A DNA stretch of 34,105 bases from Lachnospiraceae bacterium (GTDB taxonomy: Bacteria > Bacillota > Clostridia > Lachnospirales > Lachnospiraceae). Each line of letters starts with the position of its first letter. Within the stretch, counting starts at the first letter, position 1. The DNA is taken from NCBI GenBank assembly GCA_016284315.1, contig JAEEOO010000011.1, forward strand, positions 1 through 34,105, given 5' to 3'. The notes beneath the pieces were generated by a model. The model was given only the letters and a program-made list of their open reading frames with translations, searched no databases and was not told the DNA's origin. Positions 6,717-15,509 of this stretch are shown piece after piece. Both the position numbers and the translations under genes were made by a program.

Positions 6717-7662
6717 ATGAGATGATCAATGAGGTCAGAGGAATGGTAAATACGGAAAAAATTGTGGTAAGTGCCACGCCTCTTGAAGCAAGATCAAAAT
6801 TACCGCCGTACTGCTCGGCAAGCATAGCGGTCATACTTCCCACAGGAGTTGCCAGCATGATGAGCATCACTCCCGCAAGCTTCGGATCCAGCTTTAAAAA
6901 GCCGACTAAGAACATTCCAACCAAAGGAATGAGTATCAGCTTTATAACCGAAAATACAAGAAGCCTTACATCCGTAAACAGGGACTTGAGCTCGATTTTT
7001 CCGAGAGAAGCGCCTATTACTATCATGGAAAGAGGAGCGGTGAGTTCACTGAGTCTCTTAACCGTATCCTCGATGACCGTAGGCACCCTGATACCTGTAA
7101 GGTAAATGACAATGGTTAATACGCAGGCGATAACACCTACATTGAATATCTTTCCAAGGACCTCTTTTTTGCTCTTTTTAACGTTTTCTGTCCCCTCAGG
7201 ATCTTTACCTGCTCCGTCATTCAGCGCAGCAATACCGTAGGTGTAGATCAAAATATTATATGGAATAAGGAAAATTGATGCGTATAAAAGGGCATCGCTT
7301 CCGTAGGTGGCTGAAATAACAGGGAATCCCATAAATCCTATATTTGAAAAGATCGTCATAACCCTGTACGCGCTTCTGTTCTCCTTGCGGGCACGTATCA
7401 TAGCGGGAAGGAACAGGGAAATGATTATAAGAAACGCAAAGACTCCTATGGCCAGTCCCACGGTCTTAAGAAGGTCCATTCCCTTTACCGTACTCTCCTG
7501 ATTAATGCTGGCTGAAAGTATAAGACAAGGATTTGCCACATTGACAACTATTGCCGAAAGGGTCTTTGATCCCTCATCGCCGATCATCTTTATCTTTCTT
7601 AAGATAAATCCTATGATCATGATTATGAAAAGAATGGACATTTGTTTTAATAGTATGAGCAT
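6700..7662 (-). CDS. AEC-family (auxin efflux carrier type) transporter
   Basis: A 320-residue integral membrane protein with about ten hydrophobic segments and a central hydrophilic loop near residues 155-175 (GAGKDPEGTENVKKSKKEV). This layout and the Asn-Pro in the first third (VNVANPCLILSAS) are typical of the AEC family, which exports or exchanges small organic acids such as malate; the substrate cannot be told here. Start: ATG 7662 follows AAGGAAG. The longer ATG at 7707 would lie only about four bases after the predicted transcription start from the -10 at 7718-7723, and it lacks a ribosome site, so the shorter form is preferred. The gene is divergent from the PocR hybrid kinase, which might sense the transported compound. 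Confidence 0.9.
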   Translation of the reverse strand: MLILLKQMSILFIIMIIGFILRKIKMIGDEGSKTLSAIVVNVANPCLILSASINQESTVKGMDLLKTVGLAIGVFAFLIIISLFLPAMIRARKENRSAYRVMTIFSNIGFMGFPVISATYGSDALLYASIFLIPYNILIYTYGIAALNDGAGKDPEGTENVKKSKKEVLGKIFNVGVIACVLTIVIYLTGIRVPTVIEDTVKRLSELTAPLSMIVIGASLGKIELKSLFTDVRLLVFSVIKLILIPLVGMFLVGFLKLDPKLAGVMLIMLATPVGSMTAMLAEQYGGNFDLASRGVALTTIFSVFTIPLTSLIISFFPVF

Positions 7663-7717
7663 GATTATTTCTTCCTTTAAAAATCTTCCCCTCAGCAACC
7701 CAAACATGTTTCCCGTA

Positions 7718-7726
7718 ATTATAACA
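7718..7726 (-). promoter_or_regulatory. Extended -10 promoter for the AEC transporter
   Basis: The minus strand reads TGTTATAAT, a perfect extended -10 (TATAAT at 7718-7723). No good -35 box is present. Its position argues against the longer start at 7707. Confidence 0.6.
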
Positions 7727-7775
7727 TATGTTCAAAAGAACTGCTTTTATTTATATAATTTTTTAATCCAAACTA

Positions 7776-7784
7776 TGATATAAT
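7776..7784 (+). promoter_or_regulatory. Extended -10 promoter for the PocR hybrid kinase
   Basis: TGATATAAT is a perfect extended -10 (TATAAT at 7779-7784), 44 bases before the ATG. The -35 region is weak (TAATTT at 7756). It shares the divergent intergenic space with the transporter promoter. Confidence 0.65.
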
Positions 7785-7827
7785 GATTCTAAGTAGCGTA
7801 AACTGAAGTTTATCATTCGGAGCAACT

Positions 7828-9978
7828 ATGGATAAATTGGAGAAAAACGATCTTCTGTCCTGGCTCGATTTTGACGAACTAAAGAGCATACAAACTTCCT
7901 TTTACCACATTGCGGGCATGCCCATTTGTGCGTATTCCATCGATGGCGAACCTCTGACCTCAAAAGTTGGAGGCACTACTTTCTGCGACATTTTGGTCCA
8001 GCAGAACAAGAAGACCAATTCCATGTGTGAAAGATGTCGCTTGTACTCTGCCCAGGAATGCTTCAAGGTTCAGCGTGCGGTTTATAGCTACTGCTATCTG
8101 GGGCTTATCGAGATCTGCTGCCCCATAATCGTTGACGGTAAAATGGTTGCCTATATCACAGGCGGCATGGTTTTCGACCGTCCCCCCGTAGAATCTGAAA
8201 TTAAACACTTTGCCGAATTACACGACCTTGATCCGGATATGCTCTGGGAGGCTGCTCTTAAAGTGCCCGTAAAGCCTCAGCACGTGGTGGAAAGAGCAGC
8301 GGAAGGTCTTTTTAACTACTCATATATTCTTTCGAAATCGGCTGACAGCCGTATAAGAAGTTTTAGGGCCACTTCCGAAATAGAAAAAGCTGCTCAGATG
8401 AAGAACGACTTTCTTGCAAATATGAGCCATGAGATCCGTACCCCCATGAATGCTGTTATCGGTATGGCGGAGCTGGCCACCCAGGAGGAAATATCCCCCA
8501 CCGCAAGAGAGTATCTTGAGAACATCCAAAGTTCAGGTAAAACCCTGCTTCACATTATCAACGACATTTTGGACTACTCCAAGATCTCCTCGGGAAAGAT
8601 GTCCATCTTTGAGGAAAAATACAGCCCCATCTCTCTGATCAGGGATGTTACTTCCATCATCTCCAACAGGCTTCGCGATAAAGCTGACAGGATCTTCTTA
8701 AAGATAGATGTTGACCCGGATATTCCCATGTCCCTTGTAGGCGATTTTGCCCGTATCCAGCAGGTAATAATCAACCTTGCCAACAACGCGGTCAAATTCA
8801 CCAACACAGGCTATATCAAGATATCCTATGAGTGTACATATAAAGAGTATAGAAACTGCAAGCTTAAGGTTACCGTTAAAGACACGGGTATCGGAATAAA
8901 AAAAGAGGACCATGACAAGCTTTTCAGTTCCTTCACTCAGGTGGACAGCCGCCGAAACAGGAACGTGGAAGGAACAGGTCTCGGACTAGCCATCGTTAAG
9001 CAGCTTATTTCACTTATGCACGGCACCGTAAGCCTTGAAAGTGAATACGGCATCGGAAGTACCTTCTCCTTTGAGATACCTCAGGAGATCTCCGATCCCT
9101 CGCCTCTTTGTAAGGTTAACGACCCGAGACAGTACATCTTCCTTACGGTCATCGAAGATCACAACATGTTCTCCAGTTTCCATGACGCAGTGGACAAATT
9201 GGGCATGTATACCCAGGCCTTTGACTATTCCGAGATCTCTAAGGCTTCGCTTCTCAGTTGGATCGATGATCACAAGGCACTTGATAAATATGTTTTCTTT
9301 GACGATCTTTCATACGAAATGGGATTCTTCGAGAAAGTCGGTTTTGACTTTGAAAAGCATCCTGAGATCAAACTTATCTACCTGACCGAAGGAAAACAGG
9401 AAGATAAAAAGGTTGAAAACTCCGAGGAGAAACCTGCAGAAAATCCCACTGAGCTTCCCAAAGGAACAATTGTGGTCAAGAGTCCCATCACCACCATAAG
9501 CCTTGCAACCATACTGGAGGGAGTAAACGAAAGCCAGGCAAGAGCCGGTAAGTCGAAGTCCGAAAAACAGCTTAGCTTCACCGCTCCCGAAGCTAAGATC
9601 ATGGTAGTTGACGATATCCCCATGAACCTGAAACTTGCAGAAAGACTTCTTGCAAAACTTCAGATAAAAGTCGATCTTGCTTCCTCCGGCCAGGAATGTC
9701 TTGAAAAGCTGGTGAAAGAAGACTACGATCTTATCTTCATGGACCACATGATGCCGGGACTGGACGGAATAGATACTGTAAGACTTATACGAAGATTCCA
9801 TACAAGATACAATGAAGTTCCCATCATTGCCCTTACGGCAAATGTCATGGAGGACGCAAAAAAGATGTTCTTAGACGAGGGTATGAGCGATATCATACCA
9901 AAGCCCATCGAAGTAAAAGTCCTTCACGAAAAATTATTGGAATGGCTTCCAAAAGAAAAAATAGTGCCGGCAAATTAA
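7828..9978 (+). CDS. PocR-domain hybrid sensor histidine kinase with C-terminal receiver
   Basis: A 716-residue soluble hybrid kinase with no membrane segment. Residues about 8-170 form a PocR ligand-binding domain with a Cys-rich core (Cys53, 67, 70, 78, 89, 97, 98). A HisKA domain holds the phospho-acceptor His201 in NMSHEIRTPMNAV. The ATPase domain has Asn320, DTGIGI 352-357 and GTGLGL 382-387. Residues about 435-555 look like a degenerate receiver with no clear phospho-acceptor Asp. A complete receiver follows at 588-708, with Asp595/596, phospho-acceptor Asp639, Thr670 and Lys692. PocR domains sense small metabolites such as propanediol in the cytoplasm. The input signal here is unknown, and no DNA-binding output is in the protein. 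GGAG lies five bases before ATG 7828. It has its own promoter and a shared terminator. Confidence 0.92.
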   Translation: MDKLEKNDLLSWLDFDELKSIQTSFYHIAGMPICAYSIDGEPLTSKVGGTTFCDILVQQNKKTNSMCERCRLYSAQECFKVQRAVYSYCYLGLIEICCPIIVDGKMVAYITGGMVFDRPPVESEIKHFAELHDLDPDMLWEAALKVPVKPQHVVERAAEGLFNYSYILSKSADSRIRSFRATSEIEKAAQMKNDFLANMSHEIRTPMNAVIGMAELATQEEISPTAREYLENIQSSGKTLLHIINDILDYSKISSGKMSIFEEKYSPISLIRDVTSIISNRLRDKADRIFLKIDVDPDIPMSLVGDFARIQQVIINLANNAVKFTNTGYIKISYECTYKEYRNCKLKVTVKDTGIGIKKEDHDKLFSSFTQVDSRRNRNVEGTGLGLAIVKQLISLMHGTVSLESEYGIGSTFSFEIPQEISDPSPLCKVNDPRQYIFLTVIEDHNMFSSFHDAVDKLGMYTQAFDYSEISKASLLSWIDDHKALDKYVFFDDLSYEMGFFEKVGFDFEKHPEIKLIYLTEGKQEDKKVENSEEKPAENPTELPKGTIVVKSPITTISLATILEGVNESQARAGKSKSEKQLSFTAPEAKIMVVDDIPMNLKLAERLLAKLQIKVDLASSGQECLEKLVKEDYDLIFMDHMMPGLDGIDTVRLIRRFHTRYNEVPIIALTANVMEDAKKMFLDEGMSDIIPKPIEVKVLHEKLLEWLPKEKIVPAN

Positions 9979-9988
9979 TGTCGGCACT
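9963..9988. terminator. Bidirectional terminator between the kinase and the CZB gene
   Basis: AGTGCCG (9963-9969) pairs with CGGCACT (9982-9988), and the stem includes the kinase stop codon in its loop. The plus strand continues TTTTATTATTT; the minus strand continues ATTTTTTC. It can serve both converging genes. Confidence 0.8.
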
Positions 9989-10012
9989 TTTATTATTTCA
10001 CTGATTATTCTT

Positions 10013-11176
10013 TTAATATCCCTTGTATTCCCAAAGTTCTGTTTCTTCTGTATATCCCTTGGCCATTACATACTCTCTGAAGGCTCCCAGAGCCCCGATA
10101 AGGCCCTCCAATGCATCCATGGCATTGGCAAACTTATCAAGTGCTACAACCGTGTCAGATTCCTGTTTTGCAAGGTAACATTCCACGCATCTGTCGTGAA
10201 AAGCCTTGTGCATAACCGAAAGATTCTTAAACTCATCTGAACCCGCATATACGGGATCCTTTGCATTCTTAAGCCAAAGTCCGAATTTACAGCTCTCCGG
10301 ATTATTAACCTGTGTAAGCTTAAGTGTCTCATACTCCAGGAGATGGTTATAAACTCTCCAGGCAACAGTTATGTGGTCAACTTCGAAGACCTTTAGCCTA
10401 TCCAAAAGCGTAGGATAGGAATTATACCTGTAACTGTCATTACGGGCATTGTCTATATCTCTTGATATACGATAGAGATGTCTTCCAAGGGCAATGCACT
10501 GAAGCGACAGATTCTTGTAGCTCTTTGTTAAGAGGTCCACTCCCGCTATGAAGCTGTTTCCGATAGTTGTTGATTTATCTATTATCTCAAACAGGCTTCT
10601 GGCATTTTCGTCGATGGAATAAATCCTTCTTTCCATGGAGTCCAGCTTTTCTCCGGCTCTCTGTATGGATTTTTGAAGCTGTCTTAAAATAATATACTGC
10701 TCATTATCCTCTGTCTCGGACCAGGATTCATTGTCCGGAACTTCAAGCTGTTCGTATAGCTTAAGTGCCTCCTCGATATCTTCGCTGCAGGGTCTGATGG
10801 TATTTTTCACCTGGGCTGCCAAAGCAAGAAGCTCCTGATTGGTTTCCGCTACAGGACGTGAGTCCGGTGTAATGTCAAATTTGACATCCTGGATCATCTT
10901 AATAGCTTCTTCCTGGGCTGTGATTTGTTCAAACATTGCTTTAAGGCATGAGGTATCAGCCACCCTGGACTGGGTGTCGTTAATGCGGACCAGGTATTTG
11001 TTGTTTCTGTCCGACTGGCGATGGAGCATACTGTTAAAAGCATCGGCGAGCTCGGGATCGTCAAATTTTTCCCTGTCAATGGGTTCAAAGTATCCGTCTC
11101 CGAATTCGTCCATAGCCTTCAGGAGTCTTTCTTTATCAGTCATTTCAGTCAAGTTCTTTTGATCTTTCTCAGACAT
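10013..11176 (-). CDS. Stand-alone CZB (chemoreceptor zinc-binding) domain protein
   Basis: A 387-residue soluble protein with no membrane segment and no recognisable methyl-accepting signalling domain. The C-terminal part (about 260-365) matches the CZB domain: His268 in VDHITVAWR, Cys296 in CKFGLWL (the Cx[FL]GxW motif), and His323/His327 in HKAFHDRC, the expected 3His-1Cys zinc site. The N-terminal 250 residues are helical and charged, with coiled-coil-like stretches, and were not recognised. CZB domains in receptors and diguanylate cyclases sense zinc or hypochlorous acid. Here the output is unknown. Start ATG 11176 follows GGGGAG; the TTG at 11218 has no ribosome site. It lies 63 bases after glnN with no terminator seen, so the two may be co-transcribed. 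Confidence 0.75.
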   Translation of the reverse strand: MSEKDQKNLTEMTDKERLLKAMDEFGDGYFEPIDREKFDDPELADAFNSMLHRQSDRNNKYLVRINDTQSRVADTSCLKAMFEQITAQEEAIKMIQDVKFDITPDSRPVAETNQELLALAAQVKNTIRPCSEDIEEALKLYEQLEVPDNESWSETEDNEQYIILRQLQKSIQRAGEKLDSMERRIYSIDENARSLFEIIDKSTTIGNSFIAGVDLLTKSYKNLSLQCIALGRHLYRISRDIDNARNDSYRYNSYPTLLDRLKVFEVDHITVAWRVYNHLLEYETLKLTQVNNPESCKFGLWLKNAKDPVYAGSDEFKNLSVMHKAFHDRCVECYLAKQESDTVVALDKFANAMDALEGLIGALGAFREYVMAKGYTEETELWEYKGY

Positions 11177-11239
11177 ATAAAGCTCCCCTTTCGTGTAACG
11201 GGCGGTTTGCCAAAACAATGTTAAATTCTTTACTTAAAC

Positions 11240-13351
11240 TTATACTTCAAAGATAAGATCTGCGTATGCGGGAACGGGCCATACCTTCTTGTCAACAAGA
11301 GTCTCAAGGGTATCAACAGCCTTACGAAGCTTGTCCATCTCTACCTTTACTTCATCCTTGTAGAGATATGCCTGAGCCTTGTTGTTCTTCTCAGCAGATG
11401 CCTTTGCAACTGCTGCCTCAAGTCCCTTAAGGGCGGTATTGGCCTTTGCGAGCTCGCAGCTAACAGATTTAAGGATATCTGCCTGAACAGTCTCATCCGC
11501 ACCGACTTCGCGAAGGACCTTAACGGTATCCGCAAGAGTCTTGGTGTAGTCAACAACTGCAGGGATATAAAGCTTCTTAGCCATATCAATCATGGTAAGA
11601 GCCTCAATATTGATGGTCTTTGAGTATGTCTCGTAGGTAATCTCCTGACGGGACTCAAGCTCAACCTTGCTGTAAATTCCGAACTTCTCGAAAAGCTTAA
11701 CAGCCTTCTCTGTGGTAAGAGCGCTTGCCGCATCGATGGTGGTAGCAATGTTGGGAAGTCCTCTTCTTGCAGCCTCTTCCACCCATTCCTTGGAATATCC
11801 GTCACCATTGAAAATAATTCTCTGGTGCTCGGTAAGGTACTCTTTAATAAGATCATGAACGGCAAGATCAAAGTTGTCTGCCTTTTCAAGTCTGTCAGCC
11901 GCCTCGCTGAAGGCTTCTGCAACGATAGCGTTAAGTGTGGTGTTAGGGCTCGCAATGGAGTCAGATGAACCTACACTTCTGAACTCAAATTTGTTTCCTG
12001 TAAATGCAAAAGGTGATGTACGGTTTCTGTCGGTAGCATCTCTCTCGATATCGGTAAGGGTAGATACACCTGTAACAAGCTTTTCACCCTGGATAGAGTG
12101 ATCTGCGCTACCGGTCTCGATAAGCTGTCTTACAACGTCATCAAGCTGCTCTCCGAGAAATACGGAAATGATTGCCGGAGGTGCCTCATCCGCGCCGAGT
12201 CTGTGATCGTTTCCGACGTCCGCAGCGCTCTGACGAAGAAGGTCTGCGTGAGTATCAACAGCCTTAAGTACGCATGCAAGAACAAGGAGAAACTGAACGT
12301 TCTCGTTGGGAGTCTTGCCGGGATCAAGTAGGTTAACTCCGTTGTCGGTGGTAAGTGACCAGTTGTCATGCTTACCGGATCCGTTTACTCCGGCAAAAGG
12401 CTTCTCATGAAGGAGACAATTAAGTCCGTGACGGGTAGCAACCTTCTTCATGGTCTCCATAACAAGCTGGTTATGGTCTACCGCAATATTTGCACTCTCG
12501 TAAATGGGAGCAAGTTCATGCTGTGCGGGTGCAACCTCATTGTGCTGGGTCTTTGCGGTAACGCCAAGCTTCCAAAGCTCAATGTTGAGGTCCTTCATGT
12601 ATGAGCCGATCCTCTCACGGATAGCTCCGAAGTAGTGGTCTTCAAGTTCCTGTCCCTTGGGAGCGGGGGCACCAAAAAGAGTTCTTCCGGAGAAGATAAG
12701 GTCGGGTCTCTTTAAATATTTCTCATGGTCAACAAGGAAGTACTCCTGCTCCGCACCTACGGAAGGAACAACCTTCTTTGCTTCGGTATTACCAAAAAGT
12801 CTTACGATTCTGAGAGCCTGTGTGTTGATGGCTTCCATTGATCTCAAAAGAGGAGTCTTCTTATCGAGAGCTTCTCCTGTATATGAACAAAAGGCAGTAG
12901 GGATGCAAAGGATAACTCCGGTGGCATCCTCTTTAAGGAATGCGGGAGAAGTAATATCCCAAACTGTATATCCTCTTGCTTCGAAAGTAGCGCGAAGTCC
13001 GCCTGAAGGGAATGAAGAAGCATCGGGTTCACCCTTGATAAGCTCTTTTCCGGAGAACTCCATAAGCATTCTGCCTTCCTCATCGGGATGGGTAACAAAT
13101 GCGTCATGCTTTTCAGCGGTGATTCCGTTAAGAGGCTGGAACCAATGGGTATAGTGGGTAGCGCCGTTTTCAACAGCCCAATCCTTCATTGCCTTGGCAA
13201 CTACGTCAGCGGACTCTTTTGAAAGCTCTCCGCCCTGTTCCATTACCTTTCTTACTTCCTTGAATACGGTCTTCGGCAATCTCTCGCGCATTTTACCGAG
13301 ATTAAATACCTTGCTGCCGAATATCTCTTCAACGTTTAATACTTCGCTCAT
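11240..13351 (-). CDS. glnN: Glutamine synthetase type III
   Basis: A 703-residue GSIII (GlnN) enzyme, making glutamine from glutamate, ammonia and ATP as a dodecamer in the cytoplasm. Length and sequence match the family: the N-terminal region starts [16 protein letters not shown], followed by [11 protein letters not shown], the metal-binding [39 protein letters not shown] (nucleotide and ammonium site) and [16 protein letters not shown]. Start ATG 13351 is preferred because AAAGG lies upstream and homologues start here; an in-frame ATG at 13375 lacks a ribosome site. It has a strong promoter (13400-13428) and a short hairpin leader. The CZB gene follows on the same strand. Confidence 0.96.
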   Translation of the reverse strand: MSEVLNVEEIFGSKVFNLGKMRERLPKTVFKEVRKVMEQGGELSKESADVVAKAMKDWAVENGATHYTHWFQPLNGITAEKHDAFVTHPDEEGRMLMEFSGKELIKGEPDASSFPSGGLRATFEARGYTVWDITSPAFLKEDATGVILCIPTAFCSYTGEALDKKTPLLRSMEAINTQALRIVRLFGNTEAKKVVPSVGAEQEYFLVDHEKYLKRPDLIFSGRTLFGAPAPKGQELEDHYFGAIRERIGSYMKDLNIELWKLGVTAKTQHNEVAPAQHELAPIYESANIAVDHNQLVMETMKKVATRHGLNCLLHEKPFAGVNGSGKHDNWSLTTDNGVNLLDPGKTPNENVQFLLVLACVLKAVDTHADLLRQSAADVGNDHRLGADEAPPAIISVFLGEQLDDVVRQLIETGSADHSIQGEKLVTGVSTLTDIERDATDRNRTSPFAFTGNKFEFRSVGSSDSIASPNTTLNAIVAEAFSEAADRLEKADNFDLAVHDLIKEYLTEHQRIIFNGDGYSKEWVEEAARRGLPNIATTIDAASALTTEKAVKLFEKFGIYSKVELESRQEITYETYSKTINIEALTMIDMAKKLYIPAVVDYTKTLADTVKVLREVGADETVQADILKSVSCELAKANTALKGLEAAVAKASAEKNNKAQAYLYKDEVKVEMDKLRKAVDTLETLVDKKVWPVPAYADLIFEV

Positions 13352-13399
13352 GTCAAATTTACCTTTCAGTTGCATTTAGGGCATACGCCCATATATTTC

Positions 13400-13428
13400 A
13401 TAATATCTCAAAAGCATATGTGTATCAA
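13400..13428 (-). promoter_or_regulatory. Sigma-A promoter for glnN, with leader hairpin
   Basis: The minus strand has TTGATA (13423-13428), 17 bases, then TATTAT (13400-13405). The predicted transcript begins near 13393 and quickly forms the perfect hairpin GGGC-ATAC-GCCC at 13379-13390. The promoter starts just after the U32 gene stop; no terminator was seen between them. Confidence 0.75.
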
Positions 13429-13435
13429 GGTTTTT

Positions 13436-14803
13436 CTACTGTCTTACGATGTCTCCGGCCTCGGGTGAAACGGAGAATCTTGCATAGACCATTTCCCTTG
13501 CATGAGGACAGTCGGAAGCCGCAATGCACTCTTTTCCTTCAAGAACGATCCTTTCGGAAACCTCTTTTTCGAAATTGGAGCCGTCACAGACATGATACAT
13601 TTCAAGAACTTTAACTTTAATATCCTTACCGTCCGGCTTCATGATCTCCACTTCATCGCCAACGGCAAACTTGTTCTTCTGCTCGAAATATGCCATCTCC
13701 ACTTCTTCACCCTCAGCATTTTTAAGTACCGCGGTGTGATCGATCATTGCCAAATACACAGCATCGCTTGAATATGTGTTGTTATCGTAGATCTGGCTTT
13801 CCTCATCGGGCTTTCCAAAGAAGAAACCGGTGCTGAACTTTCTGTAGGTACACTTGGCGATCTGTTCTCTGTACCACTCCATGTTTGCCTTATATTTCTC
13901 AGGGCTCTCAAGATAATCGTCAATAGCCTTGCGATAGGTTCTTGCCACTGTTGCAACGTAGAGCGCGGTCTTCATTCTTCCTTCGATCTTCCATGAGTCA
14001 ATACCCGCCTCAAAAAGTTCGGGAATATGCTCGATCATGCAAAGATCCCTAGAGTTAAAGATGTATGTACCTCTCTCATTTTCATAAACAGGAAGGTACT
14101 CTCCCGGTCTGCTTTCCTCTTCGATTGCATATCTGATCTCGCCGGATTCGGTCTCAAAGGGATCCTTTTCCTGAAGTTCGTAAGCATTGTACTTCCATCT
14201 GCATGGGTGGGTGCATGCTCCGTGATTGGCATCTCTTCCCGTAAAGTAATTGGAGAGAAGGCATCTTCCGGAATAGGAAATGCACATGGCGCCGTGAATA
14301 AAACTCTCGATCTCCATATCGTCAGAGATATGCTCTCTTATCTGGGCGATCTCAGTAAGAGATAATTCTCTTGCGCTTACAACTCTCTTGGCGCCCTGAT
14401 TCCACCAGAAATTATAGGTTTCATAGTTGGTATTGTTGGCCTGGGTTGAAATGTGGATCTCCGCCTCGGGCCATACTCTCTTGCAAAGAGTAAACATGCC
14501 TGGATCTGCCACGATAAGTGCATCGGGGCCCAATTCCTTTAATTCTTTGAAATATTCCTCTGCTCCCTTAAGGTCATAGTTGTGGGCAAGGATATTGGTG
14601 GTGACAAAGACTCTTACGCCATGCTCATGGGCAAATTTAATACCTTCTGCCATTTCATCATGGGAAAAGTTCTTTGCCTTTGCGCGAAGTCCGAAAGCCT
14701 CACCGCCTATATATACCGCGTTCGCACCGTAGCGAACCGCACATTTTAAAACTTCAAGACTGCTTGCAGGGCAGAGAAGTTCGGGGTTTGTTATCTTTTT
14801 CAT
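13436..14803 (-). CDS. U32-family protein, probable tRNA uridine-34 hydroxylation factor
   Basis: A 455-residue member of the U32 'peptidase' family. It begins with PELLCPASSLEVLKCAVRYG and AVYIGGEAFGLRA and carries the family's Cys cluster around residues 170-210 (MCISYSGRCLLSNYFTGRD, then GACTHPCRW), which ligates an iron-sulfur cluster in characterised members. A C-terminal domain around 340-455 probably binds RNA. Homologues YrrN/YrrO (TrhP) of Bacillus subtilis make 5-hydroxyuridine at tRNA position 34 with prephenate as oxygen source. The gene directly downstream of trmR, which methylates that product, strongly supports the same role. Only one U32 gene is present here. Start ATG 14803 is chosen over a TTG at 14815 that has no ribosome site. 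Confidence 0.85.
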   Translation of the reverse strand: MKKITNPELLCPASSLEVLKCAVRYGANAVYIGGEAFGLRAKAKNFSHDEMAEGIKFAHEHGVRVFVTTNILAHNYDLKGAEEYFKELKELGPDALIVADPGMFTLCKRVWPEAEIHISTQANNTNYETYNFWWNQGAKRVVSARELSLTEIAQIREHISDDMEIESFIHGAMCISYSGRCLLSNYFTGRDANHGACTHPCRWKYNAYELQEKDPFETESGEIRYAIEEESRPGEYLPVYENERGTYIFNSRDLCMIEHIPELFEAGIDSWKIEGRMKTALYVATVARTYRKAIDDYLESPEKYKANMEWYREQIAKCTYRKFSTGFFFGKPDEESQIYDNNTYSSDAVYLAMIDHTAVLKNAEGEEVEMAYFEQKNKFAVGDEVEIMKPDGKDIKVKVLEMYHVCDGSNFEKEVSERIVLEGKECIAASDCPHAREMVYARFSVSPEAGDIVRQ

Positions 14804-14843
14804 TTTTCTATCCAATTCTTTTAAATATCCAAGTACGAAATAA

Positions 14844-15509
14844 CTATTTTTTCGTGCTTAATGTCATTCCGTCACCGGTCTGGAGAATAACGGTCTCAAG
14901 TTCCGGATCGTGACAGATCTCATAAATATATTCCCTCATTCTTGAGTGAATGGTACGGTTTCTTCTGGTCACTGCAAACCTTGATTCAATGATATCTCCG
15001 TCTCTTAAAACATTGTCGGAAACAAGTAATCCGCCGGACTTAAGAAGCCTCTTAATGTCCGGAAGCCAGTTGATATACTGACCCTTTGCGGCATCCATGA
15101 ATATCATGTCATACTCGCCTGTTAATGTGGGGAGTATTTCAAATGCATCCCCTTCATATAAGGTGATCCTGTCAAGGGAAGCCATATTGCACTCTTTTTG
15201 ATCAAATGCCTTCTTAAAGTTCTCCTTGGCTACCGGGATCCTTTTTTCGTATTTTTCAATGGTATCGATATGTGCGTCCGGGCCTGCTGCCTCGCTCATA
15301 AGTAAAGCAGAAAAGCCGACCGCTGTCCCTATCTCAAGGATGCGCTTCGGCTTTGCAAAACTTATCAAAAACCGCAGACAGCTTTGAGTGGATTTACGTA
15401 TGATCGGTACCTCCGCCCCAAGAGCTTCCTGCTCAAGCCGGTCCAGAAACGGACCGTTTCCTCTGTCACAGAGGTCAATGAAGGCGGACAATCTGTCTGC
15501 TTCCATCAT
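14844..15509 (-). CDS. trmR: tRNA 5-hydroxyuridine methyltransferase
   Basis: A 221-residue class I SAM-dependent O-methyltransferase. Motif I is EIGTAVGFSALLMSEA (about residues 68-83), an acidic motif lies at DTIEKYEK, and the metal-binding Asp is in MIFMDAAKGQYINWLP, typical of the catechol-type family to which YrrM/TrmR belongs. TrmR methylates 5-hydroxyuridine-34 to 5-methoxyuridine in a set of tRNAs, widening wobble decoding. The ATGATGG start overlaps the stop of the preceding MltG-like gene, with GGAGG about ten bases before it. The U32 gene follows at once. The order matches B. subtilis yrrL-yrrM-yrrN-yrrO. Confidence 0.88.
   Translation of the reverse strand: MMEADRLSAFIDLCDRGNGPFLDRLEQEALGAEVPIIRKSTQSCLRFLISFAKPKRILEIGTAVGFSALLMSEAAGPDAHIDTIEKYEKRIPVAKENFKKAFDQKECNMASLDRITLYEGDAFEILPTLTGEYDMIFMDAAKGQYINWLPDIKRLLKSGGLLVSDNVLRDGDIIESRFAVTRRNRTIHSRMREYIYEICHDPELETVILQTGDGMTLSTKK

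Noticed and set aside
7663-7707. Longer AEC transporter start at ATG 7707
   Set aside because: It would lie about four bases from the predicted transcription start and lacks a ribosome site.
9310-9801. Minus-strand open frame of 163 codons inside the hybrid kinase
   Set aside because: It lies over the receiver coding region with intact motifs on the plus strand; no start signal.
12657-13154. Plus-strand open frame of 165 codons inside glnN
   Set aside because: Antisense shadow of conserved GSIII sequence; composition is a Ser/Pro-rich mirror of the real frame.
13352-13440. Glutamine riboswitch or T-box in the glnN leader
   Set aside because: The leader is only about 40 bases with one small GGGC/GCCC hairpin; no known riboswitch core was recognised.
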